Origin: Umezawaea beigongshangensis
Lineage (GTDB): Bacteria > Actinomycetota > Actinomycetes > Mycobacteriales > Pseudonocardiaceae
Reading direction: 5' to 3'
Assembly: GCF_016464305.1 (NCBI RefSeq)
Contig: NZ_JAEIOJ010000001.1
Location: forward strand, 248,001-312,000
DNA: 64,000 nt
Under the pieces are notes generated by a model that saw only the letters and a program-made list of their open reading frames with translations, did not search any database and was not told where the DNA came from. A program made the translations under genes and the position numbers. Shown here piece after piece: positions 18,126 to 28,070 of this stretch. The stretch's first letter is position 1; every line of letters begins with the position of its first letter.

Positions 18126-19516
18126 GTGTCCGCCCGATCCGCTCCGAGCAGGTCCCGCACCGCCTCCGCGAACGCGCGGCCCCGGTGGGCGTAGTCGCTG
18201 AACATGTCCATCGACGCGGCGGCGGGTGCGAGCAGCACCGCATCGCCCGATCGCGCCATCGCGCCCGCCGCGCGCACAGCTGCCGTCATGGCTGCATCGT
18301 CTCCCGCGTCAACCACTCGAACGGGGACATCCGGCGCGTGTCGCGCGAGCGCTGCGGCGATCACGTCCCGATCGCGGCCGAAGAGCACCACGCCGCGCAG
18401 CCGGTGCGCCACCTCGGCCACCAGCTCGTCGACCGACGCGCCCTTGAGCAGGCCGCCCGCGAGCCACACCGCGGAGTCGTGGGCGCGCAGCGAGGCCGCA
18501 GCGGCGTGCGGGTTGGTGGCCTTGGAGTCGTCGATCCAGCGCACGCCGCCGGACTCCGCGACCACGACCGAGCGGTGCGCGCCCGGCACGAACGTCTCCA
18601 GCCCCTCGCGGACGGCGCTCGCGGACACGCCGCGAGCGCGGGCGAGCGCCGCAGCGGCGAGCGCGTCGGCGATGCCGGTCGGGCCGCCGGGACGGACCCG
18701 GTCGGCCTCGATCAGCACCTCGCCGTCCGCACCGCCGAACGCGCGGTCCAGCAGCACCCCGCCGGACACGCCGAGCTGTCCCCGCGCCGGCTCGCCGAGG
18801 GTGAAGCTCACCCGCAGCGGCGCCCGCGCACCGGCCAGCAGCTCCGCGACGAGGTCGTCGTCGGCGTTGCCGATCGCCACGTCGCCGTCGAGCACCTGCG
18901 CCTTGGCCTGCGCGTACGCCTTCATGCCGCCGTGCCAGTCGAGGTGGTCCTCGGCCAGGTTCAGCAGCGCACCGGCGCGCGGACGCACCGACGGCGCCCA
19001 GTGCAGCTGGAAGCTGGACAGCTCGACGGCCAGCACCCGGTGCCCGGCCAGCAGCGCGTCGACCACGGGCAGACCCACGTTGCCGCACGCCACGGCGGAG
19101 GCGCCGGCCGCGCGCAGGATCGACTCCAGCATCCCCACGGTGGTGGTCTTGCCGTTGGTGCCGGTGACGGCGAGCCACTCCGGCGGGTCGGCCAGCTCGG
19201 CGCTCAGGCGCCAGGCGAGCTCGACGTCCCCGATCACCTCGACGCCCGCCGCGGCGGAGGCGGCGAGCAGCGGGTTGTCCGGACGCCAGCCGGGGCTGGT
19301 GACGACGAGGTCGGTACCGGCCGGGGGCTCGGCGAGCCCCGGCGCGAGCCGGACCTCGCCGAGCCGCGACTCCAGCTCGCGCAACCGCTCAGCCGACCCG
19401 TCGGTGACCGTGACCAGGGCACCGGCGGCCAGCAGCGCTTCCGCCGCCGACCCGCCGGTGACCCCGGCGCCGGCCACCAGCACGTGGCGGCCGGCGAGGT
19501 GCGTCTGCCCGCTCAT
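18122..19516 (-). CDS. murD: UDP-N-acetylmuramoyl-L-alanine--D-glutamate ligase
   Basis: 464 residues. MurD adds D-Glu to UDP-MurNAc-L-Ala. Visible motifs are VLVAGAGVTGGSAAEALLAA (UDP-binding N-domain), WLAVTGTNGKTTTVGMLES (P-loop, about residue 118), NLAEDHLDWHGGM (metal/ATP) and VRWIDDSKATNPHAAAASL (C-terminal domain). ATG 19516 lies 2 nt past the mraY stop, so the genes are tightly linked; the GTGA overlap at its end couples ftsW. Confidence 0.97.
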   Translation of the reverse strand: MSGQTHLAGRHVLVAGAGVTGGSAAEALLAAGALVTVTDGSAERLRELESRLGEVRLAPGLAEPPAGTDLVVTSPGWRPDNPLLAASAAAGVEVIGDVELAWRLSAELADPPEWLAVTGTNGKTTTVGMLESILRAAGASAVACGNVGLPVVDALLAGHRVLAVELSSFQLHWAPSVRPRAGALLNLAEDHLDWHGGMKAYAQAKAQVLDGDVAIGNADDDLVAELLAGARAPLRVSFTLGEPARGQLGVSGGVLLDRAFGGADGEVLIEADRVRPGGPTGIADALAAAALARARGVSASAVREGLETFVPGAHRSVVVAESGGVRWIDDSKATNPHAAAASLRAHDSAVWLAGGLLKGASVDELVAEVAHRLRGVVLFGRDRDVIAAALARHAPDVPVRVVDAGDDAAMTAAVRAAGAMARSGDAVLLAPAAASMDMFSDYAHRGRAFAEAVRDLLGADRADT

Positions 19517-19518
19517 CG

Positions 19519-20607
19519 TCAGGACCCGGCCGCGTCGAGCCACTCGCTGTAGAACAGGCCGAGACCGAACATGCAGCAGATCCCGGCGAGCAGCCAGAAC
19601 CGGATGATGACCGTGGTCTCCGCCCACCCGGACAGCTCGAAGTGGTGGTGGAACGGCGCCATGCGGAACATGCGGCGGCGAGAGGTGCGGAACACCGCGA
19701 CCTGGAGGACCACCGACAGCGCCTCGACGACGAACAGACCGCCGATGACGACCATCAGCAGCTCGGTGCGGGTGGTGATGGCCAGACCGGCCACCAGACC
19801 GCCGAGCGCCAGCGAGCCGGTGTCGCCCATGAAGATCTTCGCGGGCGCGGCGTTCCACCACAGGAAGCCGATGCAGCCCGCCATCGCCGCGGCGGCGATC
19901 ACCGCCAGGTCCAGCGGGTCGCGCACGTCGTAGCACCCGGCGCTGATGTTGGTCTCGCAGTTCCAGCGGAACTGCCAGAACGAGATCACCACGTAGGTGC
20001 CGAACACCATCGCCGACGAACCGCCGGCGAGACCGTCCAGGCCGTCGGTCAGGTTCACCGCGTTGGACCAGGCGCTGACGGCGGCGTAGCAGAACACCAC
20101 GAAGCCGACGACGCCGAAGGACACCACGGCGATGTCGCGGATGAACGACAGGTTCACCGACGCCGGGGTGAGGCCCCGCTCGTTCGGGAAGCGCATCACC
20201 AGGACCGCGAAGACGATCGTCGCGATGAACTGGCCGACGAGCTTGGCCGTCTTGTTCAGGCCCAGGTTGCGCTGCTTGCGGATCTTGATGAAGTCGTCGA
20301 GGAAGCCGACCACGCCGAGCGAGGTGGTCAGCAGCAGCACCAGCAGGCCCGACGCGGTGGGCGTCTGCTCCGACGCCGAGGCCGACATCGAGTTCACCAG
20401 GTGCGTGACGAGGTAGCCCGCCCACATCGCGACCAGGATGGCGACGCCGCCCATGGTCGGCGTGCCGCGCTTGGTCTTGTGGCTCTGCGGGCCCTCCTCG
20501 CGGATCTCCTGGCCGAAGCCCTGCCTGGAGAAGATCTTGATCAGATAGGGGGTGAACATGATCGACACGACCAGCGCGACGGCGGCCGCGATCAGGATGC
20601 TCTTCAC
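19519..20607 (-). CDS. mraY: Phospho-N-acetylmuramoyl-pentapeptide transferase
   Basis: 362 residues with about ten membrane segments. MraY moves phospho-MurNAc-pentapeptide onto undecaprenyl phosphate to give lipid I. The catalytic and Mg-binding motifs are intact: [12 protein letters not shown] (DDF), [28 protein letters not shown] and [16 protein letters not shown] 20607 overlaps the murF stop (GTGA). Confidence 0.98.
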   Translation of the reverse strand: MKSILIAAAVALVVSIMFTPYLIKIFSRQGFGQEIREEGPQSHKTKRGTPTMGGVAILVAMWAGYLVTHLVNSMSASASEQTPTASGLLVLLLTTSLGVVGFLDDFIKIRKQRNLGLNKTAKLVGQFIATIVFAVLVMRFPNERGLTPASVNLSFIRDIAVVSFGVVGFVVFCYAAVSAWSNAVNLTDGLDGLAGGSSAMVFGTYVVISFWQFRWNCETNISAGCYDVRDPLDLAVIAAAAMAGCIGFLWWNAAPAKIFMGDTGSLALGGLVAGLAITTRTELLMVVIGGLFVVEALSVVLQVAVFRTSRRRMFRMAPFHHHFELSGWAETTVIIRFWLLAGICCMFGLGLFYSEWLDAAGS

Positions 20608-22079
20608 GCGTCACCCTCCAGCAGGGCGTCGGCGACGCGCCACAGCGCGGCGAACTTCGACGCCTTCACCAGCACCACGTCATCTCCCCGCAGCTCCTCG
20701 CGCAGCAGCGCGATCGCCGCATCGACGTCCGGCACCAGCACCGACTCCTCTCCCCACGAGCCCTCCAGGCTCGCTCCCTGGTGCATCGGCCTCGCCTGCT
20801 CGCCGACCACAACCAAACGACTGATGTCCAAGCGGACCGCCAAGCGCCCGACCTCGTCGTGCGCGGCGACGCTGTCGTCCCCCAGCTCGCCCATCGGCCC
20901 CAGCACCGCCCACGCGCGCCTGCGCGGGTTCCCGGCACGGGCCATGGTGGCGAGCGTCTTCAGCGCGGCGTTCATCGACTCCGGGTTCGCGTTGAAGGAG
21001 TCGTTGACCACCGTCACGCCGTCGGCGCGCGTGGTGACCTCCATGCGGCGCTCGGAGCGGCGCTGCGCCCGCGAGAGCCACTCCGCGACCTGCTCCGGGG
21101 TCGCGCCGACCTCCAGCGCGACCGCGGCGGCGGACAGGGCGTTGCCCACGTGGTGCGCACCGTGCAGACCCAGCGCGACCTGCGCGCTGCCCGACGGCGT
21201 GACGAGGGTGAAGTGCGCCCTCGCCTGCTCGTCCAGCCGCACGTCCTCCGCGCGCACCTGCGCCGACGCCGACTGACCCACCAGCACGACGCGGGCGCGG
21301 GTGCGCGACGCCATCGCGGCGACGAGGGCGTCGTCGGCGTTGAGCACGGCGACACCGCCCTCGTCGGCGCTGGGCAGCTCCTCGACCAGCTCGCCCTTGG
21401 TCAGGGCGACCGCCTCGCGCGAGCCGAACTCGCCGAGGTGGGCGCTGCCGACGTTCAGCACCACGCCGATGCGCGGCGGAGCCGTGCGGCACAGCGCGGC
21501 GATGTGGCCGGGACCGCGCGCGGACAGCTCCAGCACGAGGTGCCGGGTGTCGGCACCGGCGCGCAGCGCCGTCCACGGGTGGCCGAGCTCGCTGTTGAAC
21601 GAGCCGGGCGGCGCCACCGTCTGCCCGAGCTGCTCCAGCAGCTGGGCGACGAGGTCCTTGGTCGAGGTCTTGCCCGAGGAACCGGTGATGCCGACGACCG
21701 TCAGGTTCCCCGAGGTGGAGAGCTCGTCGACGACGTGCCGGGCGAGCGAGGCCAGCGCGGCCAGCACCGCCGCCCCGGAGCCGTCGCGGTCGCCGAGCAG
21801 CGCGACGGACCTGGTGTGCGCCTGCGACACCGGCGGGACGATCACGGCGGGACCGTCCACCTCGCGCGCGGCGAGGACGCCGACGGCGCCGGCCGCGACG
21901 GCCGCCGCGGCGAAGTCGTGCCCGTCGACGCGCTCACCGGGGAGCGCGACGAACAGGCCGCCCCCGGTGACCTTCCTGGTGTCGAACTCGACGGAGCCGG
22001 TGACCACCGGCGTGCCGTCGGTCGCGTGCAGCCTGCCGCCGACGATCTCTGCGATCTCGGCGAGCGTCAGGGCGATCAC
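20604..22079 (-). CDS. murF: UDP-MurNAc-tripeptide--D-alanyl-D-alanine ligase
   Basis: 491 residues. MurF attaches the D-Ala-D-Ala dipeptide. [15 protein letters not shown] starts the N-domain, [20 protein letters not shown] (about residue 115) is the P-loop, [13 protein letters not shown] and [17 protein letters not shown] are family signatures, and [10 protein letters not shown] lies in the C-domain. GTG 22079 overlaps the murE stop as GTGA and the gene's own stop overlaps mraY. Confidence 0.97.
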   Translation of the reverse strand: MIALTLAEIAEIVGGRLHATDGTPVVTGSVEFDTRKVTGGGLFVALPGERVDGHDFAAAAVAAGAVGVLAAREVDGPAVIVPPVSQAHTRSVALLGDRDGSGAAVLAALASLARHVVDELSTSGNLTVVGITGSSGKTSTKDLVAQLLEQLGQTVAPPGSFNSELGHPWTALRAGADTRHLVLELSARGPGHIAALCRTAPPRIGVVLNVGSAHLGEFGSREAVALTKGELVEELPSADEGGVAVLNADDALVAAMASRTRARVVLVGQSASAQVRAEDVRLDEQARAHFTLVTPSGSAQVALGLHGAHHVGNALSAAAVALEVGATPEQVAEWLSRAQRRSERRMEVTTRADGVTVVNDSFNANPESMNAALKTLATMARAGNPRRRAWAVLGPMGELGDDSVAAHDEVGRLAVRLDISRLVVVGEQARPMHQGASLEGSWGEESVLVPDVDAAIALLREELRGDDVVLVKASKFAALWRVADALLEGDA

Positions 22080-23617
22080 CTGGTGGCCGCCTTGATCGCG
22101 GCGGACAGCTCGTCGCTGTCGGAGAACGGGTGAATCACTCCTGCGACCTCCTGGCCGGTTTCGTGTCCCTTGCCCGCGACGACGACGACGTCGCCCGGTT
22201 GCGCCTGCGCCACGGCGTGGCGGATCGCGCGACCCCTGTCCCCGATCTCGACGACCTCGCCGCGCTCGTCGTCCGGCACCGCGAGGGCGCCGGCGAGCAT
22301 CGCGGCGCGGATCGCCGCCGGGTCCTCGCTGCGGGGGTTGTCGTCGGTGACGACCAGCAGGTCGCTGCGACGGGTCGCCTCCTCGCCCATGAGCGGGCGC
22401 TTGCCGGTGTCGCGGTCGCCACCGCAGCCGAGGACCACGATCACCCGGCCCTCGCTGCGCGCGCGGACGGCGTCCAGCGCGAGCGCCACGGCGGCGGGCT
22501 TGTGCGAGTAGTCGACGACGGCGGTGAAGTCCTGACCCTCGTCCACGCGCTGCATCCGGCCGGGCACCTGCACCGCGGCGAGGCCCTCGGTGATCGCCTC
22601 CGGCGCGACGCCGCGGGTGTGCAGCGCGCCGATCGCGAGCAGCGCGTTGGCGACGTTGAACGAGCCGGGCAGGCTGATCCGCACCGGCAGCCGCAGGCCG
22701 TCCGGCCCGTGCGCGGTGAAGGTCTGCTCGCCCGTCGCGGACACCGTCGCGCCGGTGGCCCTCCACGTGGCGTCGCCGGTGGTCGAGACGGTGGTGGTGC
22801 CCGGCTTCACCAGGCGGCGGCCCCACTCGCCGTCGACGCAGACGACCTCCGTGCGCGCGCGCCCGTCGAACAGCGCGGCCTTCGCCCGGAAGTAGTCCTC
22901 CATCGTCGGGTGGAAGTCGAGGTGGTCCTGGGAGAGGTTGGTGAACGCGGCGAGCGCGAACTCCACCGCGCCGACGCGGCCCAGTTCCAGCGCGTGGCTG
23001 GAGACCTCCATCACGACGTCGGTGACGCCGCGCTCCGCCATGACGGCGAGCAGGGCCTGGAGGTCGGGCGCCTCCGGCGTGGTGAACGCGCTGTCGAGGC
23101 GCTCGCCGGCGATCCGGGTCTCCACCGTGCCGATCAGGCCGGTCCGCCGGCCAGCGGCGCGCAGGGCGGACTCGATCATGTAGCTGGTGGTGGTCTTGCC
23201 GGACGTGCCGGTGACGCCCCACACGCCGACCGCGGCGGAGGGGTTCCCGTGGACGCGGGACGCGAGCGCGCCCAGCACCCGGCGGGGGTCGTCGTGGACG
23301 AGGACGGGCACGTCGGTGTCGAGCAGGGACGGGGACCGGGCGCCCGCTGGGTCGGTGAGGACGGCGACGGCACCTGACTCCAGTGCGGCGTCGACGAACT
23401 CGACGCCGTGCACCCGTGCTCCCGGCAGCGCGGCGAACAGGTCGCCGGCCACGACGTGCTGGGCGCGCAGGGTCACCCCGGTCACCGCCACGTGGGCGTG
23501 ACCGGGTGCGGTCAGGTGCGCGTCGACCAGCGAGGCGAGCTCGGCAACGGCAACGGGCTTGGTGTGGGAAGGGCGAGGCGGGGCGGTCGCGACCTTGCCC
23601 TCTAGCTTGGCAGGCAC
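22076..23617 (-). CDS. murE: UDP-MurNAc-tripeptide synthetase (meso-DAP adding)
   Basis: 513 residues. The P-loop WGVTGTSGKTTTSYM is at about residues 133-147, NLSQDHLDFHPTMEDY is the ATP/metal segment, and TDDNPRSEDPAAI contains the DNPR motif that selects meso-diaminopimelate, fitting actinobacterial wall. DapA elsewhere in the window feeds the same DAP pathway. GTG 23617 is chosen: a TAGCCT box lies exactly 7 nt upstream and there is no Shine-Dalgarno, suggesting a leaderless internal promoter. The frame is open to 23782, but those codons hold an inverted repeat. The stop overlaps murF. Confidence 0.95.
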   Translation of the reverse strand: MPAKLEGKVATAPPRPSHTKPVAVAELASLVDAHLTAPGHAHVAVTGVTLRAQHVVAGDLFAALPGARVHGVEFVDAALESGAVAVLTDPAGARSPSLLDTDVPVLVHDDPRRVLGALASRVHGNPSAAVGVWGVTGTSGKTTTSYMIESALRAAGRRTGLIGTVETRIAGERLDSAFTTPEAPDLQALLAVMAERGVTDVVMEVSSHALELGRVGAVEFALAAFTNLSQDHLDFHPTMEDYFRAKAALFDGRARTEVVCVDGEWGRRLVKPGTTTVSTTGDATWRATGATVSATGEQTFTAHGPDGLRLPVRISLPGSFNVANALLAIGALHTRGVAPEAITEGLAAVQVPGRMQRVDEGQDFTAVVDYSHKPAAVALALDAVRARSEGRVIVVLGCGGDRDTGKRPLMGEEATRRSDLLVVTDDNPRSEDPAAIRAAMLAGALAVPDDERGEVVEIGDRGRAIRHAVAQAQPGDVVVVAGKGHETGQEVAGVIHPFSDSDELSAAIKAATR

Positions 23618-23624
23618 GCGCGGA

Positions 23625-23630
23625 AGGCTA
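23625..23630 (-). promoter_or_regulatory. Candidate -10 box, leaderless murE transcript
   Basis: TAGCCT on the minus strand is followed by 7 nt and then GTG 23617. This gives murE-onward genes an internal promoter separate from mraZ. Confidence 0.5.
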
Positions 23631-23728
23631 CCGGCGCACGCAGAGTGCCCGGAGGTCGCGTGGCCCTTTTCCCCATGATCAGCGGAGATCGCCTTCTCCT
23701 TCCCGCGGAACGGGCGTTCGAGCACGGT

Positions 23729-23789
23729 GAGTGGGGCGTGCGAGCACCACGGACTCCACAGTGGATTCTCCGTGCGACGCACGCCACTC
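23729..23789. repeat. Nested inverted repeat between ftsI and murE
   Basis: Outer arms pair GAGTGG (23729-23734) with CCACTC (23784-23789) and CGTGCG (23737-23742) with CGCACG (23778-23783). Inner arms pair CACGGA (23748-23753) with TCCGTG (23769-23774), and CCA/TGG closes the tip. It lies about 55 nt past the ftsI stop and ~110 nt before the murE start, so it may terminate or pause the upstream transcript. The rest of the 226-nt gap shows only the murE -10 box. Confidence 0.6.
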
Positions 23790-23843
23790 GCGCACGTGCG
23801 TTTCCGTGCGCGCCAACGTTTGCGCGCCCGCGCGTCACCCGGT

Positions 23844-25751
23844 TCAGCGGGTGAGCGTGACCACCGGCGACTGCTCGGCCGACATCGGGATCTGGTAGCG
23901 CTGCGTCAGGTAGGACGCGATGTCGTGGAACAGCGGGGCGGCCGATCCGCTGTACGGCGTGCCGGTCGGCGCGTCGAGCATGATCGCGACCACGAAGCGC
24001 GGATCGTCCGCCGGGAGGATGCCCGCGAACGTGATCCAGTACTCGGAGTTGCTGTAGCAGGCGCAGGTCTCGTCGATCTGCTGCGCCGTACCGGTCTTGC
24101 CCGCGATCTGGTAGCCGGGCAGCGCGGCGGCCTTGCCGGTGCCGGACTGGCCCGGCGCGTCCTGCACCACGGCGCGGAACACGTCCCGCACCGTGGCGGC
24201 CGTCTCCGGGCTGACCACCCGCACGCCGTCCGGGCGCTTCGCCTCCGTGCGGGTGCCGTCGTCGTCGATCTGCGCGCGGACGACGCGCGGCGGGACGCGC
24301 TCGCCGTCGTTGGCGATGGCCTGGTAGATCCCGGCCATCTGGAGCAGGGTCATGCTCAGCCCCTGGCCGATGGGCAGGTTGCCGAACGTGCTGCCGGACC
24401 ACTGGTTGCGCGGCGGGACGTAGCCGGACTCCTCGCCCGGCAGCCCGGAGTCGCCGCGCACGCCGAGACCGAACTTCGTCAGCAGGTCGGCGTAGGCGTC
24501 CTCGCCGACCTTCTCCGCCGCCATCAGCGTGCCGACGTTGGAGGACTTGGCGAAGACACCGGTGAACGTCATCGTCGTCGTGTCGTGCGGCCACGCGTCG
24601 CGCACGACCCGGTCGGCGACCTGCGTGCTGCCGGGGACCTGGAGTTCCGTCTCGGGCTCGTAGTAGCCGTGCTCGATCGCGGCGGCCGCCGTGATGATCT
24701 TGTTCACCGATCCGGGCTCGAACACGTCCGTCACGGCCGCGTTGCGCAGGTCCTCCGGCTTCGCGGAGCCGATGTCGGTCGGGTCGTACACCCTGTCGTT
24801 GACCATCGCGACGATCTCGCCGGTGGAGCTGTCCAGCACGACGGCCGACCCGCTCTTCGCACCGCTCTTGGCCGTGTAGTCGGTGATCATCTTCTGGAGC
24901 TCGTGCTGCGTGTCGACGTCGATGGTCAGCTCGATGCTCTTGCCCGGCACCGCGGCGGCGACCTCCCGCTCCCGGCCGGGACCGGGGATGACGACGTCGT
25001 CGCCCTGCACGGTGTCGACGATCTTCTTGCCCGAGCGTCCGGCGAGGACGTTGTTCTCCGAGTTCTCCAGCCCGGTCAGCCCGCCGATCGACGCGGGCGT
25101 CTGGTCCTCGCGCCAGTTCGCCGCGCCGATGATGTTCGACGCGAGCGGGCCGTTGGGGTAGACCCGGACGGCCCGGTACTCGGAGATGACCTCGGGGAAC
25201 TCCTCGACGATCGCCGCGGCCTTCGCCGGGTCGACGTCGTCGACGACCTTCACGTACGACGTGTCCCGCGAGATCGTGTCGAGGATCGTCCGCTCGTCGG
25301 TCCTCTGCCCGCGCACCTCGTCGCCGAGGGTCTGGTGCACGAAGGCCGCCAGCTCCTCCAGGTGGTCCTCGTAGCTGCCGATGTTCGGTTCGGCGGCGAG
25401 TCGCGTCGCCCAGTCCTGGGCGGCCTTCTGCGGCAGCACGGCCAGCGAGCGCGCCTCGACGCTGAACGCGAGCTGGTTGCCGTTGCGGTCCAGGATCGCG
25501 CCGCGCTCCGCGGGGATCTCCACCGGCGTGGCGCGCTGCTGCTCGGCCTGGCGCGACAGGGCCTCCGCCTGGAAGCCCTGCACCTGCACGAGCTTGCCGC
25601 CGGCCAGGACGAGCGCGCCGATCAGCAGCACCCGCCCGACGAGCAGGCGGAGACGGTTGTTCGCACCGCGCCGCTTCGCCGCCGGACGCCCCCGCTGCAC
25701 GGACAACGGGCGGCGGGACGACGGGCGGCCACCGCGGCTCGACCCCGCCAT
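23844..25751 (-). CDS. ftsI: Penicillin-binding protein 3-type transpeptidase FtsI (class B PBP)
   Basis: 635 residues. A basic N-tail is followed by one membrane segment (about 38-57) and the pedestal domain (GAILDRNGNQLAFSVEARSL). The transpeptidase domain has all three active-site motifs: SVNK at 348-351, SSN at 403-405 and KTGT at 552-555. FtsI cross-links septal peptidoglycan with FtsW. ATG 25751 shares a base with the stop of the ftsL-like gene (TGATG), so translation is coupled. A 226-nt gap with an inverted repeat separates it from murE. Confidence 0.96.
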   Translation of the reverse strand: MAGSSRGGRPSSRRPLSVQRGRPAAKRRGANNRLRLLVGRVLLIGALVLAGGKLVQVQGFQAEALSRQAEQQRATPVEIPAERGAILDRNGNQLAFSVEARSLAVLPQKAAQDWATRLAAEPNIGSYEDHLEELAAFVHQTLGDEVRGQRTDERTILDTISRDTSYVKVVDDVDPAKAAAIVEEFPEVISEYRAVRVYPNGPLASNIIGAANWREDQTPASIGGLTGLENSENNVLAGRSGKKIVDTVQGDDVVIPGPGREREVAAAVPGKSIELTIDVDTQHELQKMITDYTAKSGAKSGSAVVLDSSTGEIVAMVNDRVYDPTDIGSAKPEDLRNAAVTDVFEPGSVNKIITAAAAIEHGYYEPETELQVPGSTQVADRVVRDAWPHDTTTMTFTGVFAKSSNVGTLMAAEKVGEDAYADLLTKFGLGVRGDSGLPGEESGYVPPRNQWSGSTFGNLPIGQGLSMTLLQMAGIYQAIANDGERVPPRVVRAQIDDDGTRTEAKRPDGVRVVSPETAATVRDVFRAVVQDAPGQSGTGKAAALPGYQIAGKTGTAQQIDETCACYSNSEYWITFAGILPADDPRFVVAIMLDAPTGTPYSGSAAPLFHDIASYLTQRYQIPMSAEQSPVVTLTR

Positions 25752-26380
25752 CACCGCTCTCCTGGCACCGACTGCTGCTGGTCCGCGGACCCACCGGCCT
25801 GCCGCTGGGCGTCCTGCTGGTCCTGGTCGCGCTGCGCCGGGGAGGCGGAGGGCGGCGGCGGAGCGGCGGGTGCCGGCGTGCCGAACTCCTCCACCGAACC
25901 GTCCGGGTTCTGCTTGAGCCGAGCCGGGTCGTCCGGCTGGACCATGCCCAGCCGCTCGGCCTGCTCGCCCAGCATCGTGGGCGACTCCATGTACGCCACG
26001 TCCTGCTTCAGCTGCTCGACCCGCCGGGCCAGCTCCGTGGCCTGGGCGCGCGCCTTCTCCAGCTCGTAGGAGTCGGTGGCGGCCGACGTGGACAGCCACA
26101 TGATGCTGGCCAGGCCCACGCCGAGCACGGCCATGACCATGACGACGAACGGCGCCCTGGACGCGGTCGACGGCTGACGCGCCGGAGCGCGGTTGCCGCG
26201 CAGGTCCTGCGCGCGCTGCGCCCTGCGGGCGTGGGCGCGCTCCGCCGCGGCCGACCTGGTGCGCGGCGCACCGGTGGCGCGTGAGGTGCCCTCGGGGACG
26301 GCCTTGAGCGAACGCTCCCTGGACGAGGACCTCCTGGCGGGGGTGGACGACGGATCGCCCACGCGTGCGGGTGCCGTCAT
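25751..26380 (-). CDS. ftsL: FtsL-like cell division protein
   Basis: 209 residues, bitopic. About 75 basic residues are followed by one membrane helix ([19 protein letters not shown], about 78-97), a short coiled coil ([20 protein letters not shown]) and a Pro/Gln-rich tail. This topology and its place between rsmH and ftsI are those of the actinobacterial FtsL, which forms a complex with FtsQ and a DivIC/FtsB partner. Sequence identity in this family is low, so the call leans on position. ATG 26380 overlaps the rsmH stop (ATGA) and its stop overlaps the ftsI start. Confidence 0.85.
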   Translation of the reverse strand: MTAPARVGDPSSTPARRSSSRERSLKAVPEGTSRATGAPRTRSAAAERAHARRAQRAQDLRGNRAPARQPSTASRAPFVVMVMAVLGVGLASIMWLSTSAATDSYELEKARAQATELARRVEQLKQDVAYMESPTMLGEQAERLGMVQPDDPARLKQNPDGSVEEFGTPAPAAPPPPSASPAQRDQDQQDAQRQAGGSADQQQSVPGER

Positions 26381-27333
26381 GACGCCTCCCCGATCCTCTC
26401 CGCCGCCCGCAGCCGCACCGGAGCGGCTCGCGGGTTCTCCTCGATCTCCTGCTCGTTCGCCACCTCCGCGCCCCTGGTGACGAGCTTCAACTCCGGGCCG
26501 TGCCCCGGCAGCTCCACCGGCAGGCCCTGCGGTGTCCTCGACGTGGCCAGCTCGACGAGCGCGCGCTTGACCATGCGGTCCTCCAGCGACTGGTAGGACT
26601 CCACGACGATCCGGCCGCCCATCGCCAGACTCGCGATGGCGGCGGGCAGCGCCAGCCGCAGCGACTCCAGTTCGGCGTTGACCTCGATGCGCAGAGCCTG
26701 GAAGGTGCGCTTGGCGGGATGACCGCCGGTGCGCCTGGTCGCGGCGGGGACCGTGGAGTACAGCAGCTCGACGAGACGGCCGCTGTTCGTGAAGGGCTCC
26801 CGTTCGCGCTCCCGCACGACGGCTCCGGCGATCTTCTTCGCGAACCGCTCCTCGCCGTAGTCGCGCAGCACGCGCGCGAGGTCGCCGACGGAGTAGGAGT
26901 TGAGCACGTCGGCGGCCGTGGGACCGGTGCCGACGCTCATCCGCATGTCCAGCGGGGAGTCCCGCGAGTAGGCGAAGCCGCGCTCCTCGGCGTCGAGTTG
27001 CAGGGACGAGACGCCCAGGTCCATCAGGACGCCGTCGACCCGCTTCAGACCGAGTCCGGCCAGCGCGTCGCGGATGCGGTCGTAGGTGACGTTGACGAGC
27101 TTCACCCGGTCGCCGAAGGGCGCGAGCCGCTCACCGGCGAGCGCGATGGCCTGCGGGTCGCGGTCGAGACCGACGACCGTCAGCTCGGGGTGGGCCTTCA
27201 GCAGCGCCTCGGAGTGACCACCGAGACCGAGGGTGGTGTCGACGAGGACGGCCGGACGGCCGGTGAGCGCGGGAGCGAACAGGCCGAGGACGCGGTCGAG
27301 CAGCACCGGTACGTGCCGCGGTCGTTCCGCCAT
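26377..27333 (-). CDS. rsmH: 16S rRNA (cytosine1402-N4)-methyltransferase
   Basis: 318 residues, normal for RsmH (MraW). [12 protein letters not shown] and [15 protein letters not shown] form the SAM-binding start, [16 protein letters not shown] is the conserved core, [14 protein letters not shown] follows, and [16 protein letters not shown] lies near the end. It methylates C1402 in the decoding site of 16S rRNA. GTGAGGGG precedes ATG 27333. It is the second gene of the dcw run, 210 nt after mraZ; that gap holds nothing I recognise. Confidence 0.97.
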   Translation of the reverse strand: MAERPRHVPVLLDRVLGLFAPALTGRPAVLVDTTLGLGGHSEALLKAHPELTVVGLDRDPQAIALAGERLAPFGDRVKLVNVTYDRIRDALAGLGLKRVDGVLMDLGVSSLQLDAEERGFAYSRDSPLDMRMSVGTGPTAADVLNSYSVGDLARVLRDYGEERFAKKIAGAVVREREREPFTNSGRLVELLYSTVPAATRRTGGHPAKRTFQALRIEVNAELESLRLALPAAIASLAMGGRIVVESYQSLEDRMVKRALVELATSRTPQGLPVELPGHGPELKLVTRGAEVANEQEIEENPRAAPVRLRAAERIGEAS

Positions 27334-27543
27334 GACGGCCCCTCACTCTCTCGCACTCACCACCTCTCCCACGTCGGAACACCACCGGTGCACAGGCGCC
27401 CGGACCCCGTCCGGGGTCGGATGTCGTCAGGTCCCCGCCCGCCCGTCGGACCTGGCGCCGGGGAAGGTGCGCCAGGGCCGATAGCCGAGCGGACCGAGGC
27501 CTCACGGCACCCGAGTCGCGCTGCGTGGTCGCGGCCGATCTCT

Positions 27544-27975
27544 CTAGAAGACTCCCGGCAGGACCTCCTCAGCCGCCTCGGCATAGCTCTCCTCGTGCTC
27601 GTCGAGGTAGCGCTGCCACGCCTGGGCGTCCCAGATCTCCAACCGGCTGATCGCACCGATGACCACGCAGTCCTTGACCAGGCCCGCGTAGCGCCGCAAC
27701 TCCGGCGCGACCGTGACGCGGCCCTGTCCGTCCGGACGCTGCTCGTCGGTGCCCGCGAACAGGTACCGCTGGTAGGCGCGAACGGCCTCGTTCGTGAACG
27801 GAGCCTCCGCGACCTTCCGCGCCATCTGCTCGAACTCGGCTCGCGGGAACACGTAGAGGCAGTGGTCCTGGCCCTTGGTGACCATGAGACCCCCCGCCAG
27901 CGCGTCCCGGAACTTCGCAGGCAGCGTGATGCGGCCCTTGTCGTCCAGCTTGGGGTGGTGCGTACCGAGGAACAT
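27544..27975 (-). CDS. mraZ: Transcriptional regulator MraZ
   Basis: 143 residues with two SpoVT/AbrB-like half-domains, each showing the DxxxR motif: [18 protein letters not shown] near residue 12 and [18 protein letters not shown] in the second half. MraZ forms rings and binds short repeats upstream of its own gene to control the dcw operon. ATG 27975 is preceded by GGGAG; the frame is open to 28227 but the region upstream holds the promoter. A four-repeat operator of the expected kind lies 54-88 nt upstream. Confidence 0.97.
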   Translation of the reverse strand: MFLGTHHPKLDDKGRITLPAKFRDALAGGLMVTKGQDHCLYVFPRAEFEQMARKVAEAPFTNEAVRAYQRYLFAGTDEQRPDGQGRVTVAPELRRYAGLVKDCVVIGAISRLEIWDAQAWQRYLDEHEESYAEAAEEVLPGVF

Positions 27976-28028
27976 CGGCTCCCACCTCCCCACCGACCCT
28001 TGGGGACCGGTAGTGGAGCCCCCGTCTG

Positions 28029-28063
28029 CCCCACCGGCCGCCACAGTACCCCACTTTTCTCCA
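28029..28063 (-). promoter_or_regulatory. MraZ operator: four TGG-box repeats at 10-bp spacing
   Basis: On the minus strand TGGAG, TGGGG, TGGCG and TGGGG begin at 28063, 28053, 28043 and 28033, exactly one helical turn apart. The known MraZ box is TGGGN repeated with 5-nt spacers, which this matches. The repeats cover the spacer, the -10 and the probable start site of the mraZ promoter, so binding would block transcription. Confidence 0.8.
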
Positions 28064-28070
28064 CAGTCAA
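28043..28070 (-). promoter_or_regulatory. mraZ/dcw operon promoter
   Basis: TTGACT (28070-28065) and TACTGT (28048-28043) are separated by 16 nt on the minus strand, a good housekeeping sigma promoter, with a start near 28036 and a ~60-nt leader before mraZ. Confidence 0.65.
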
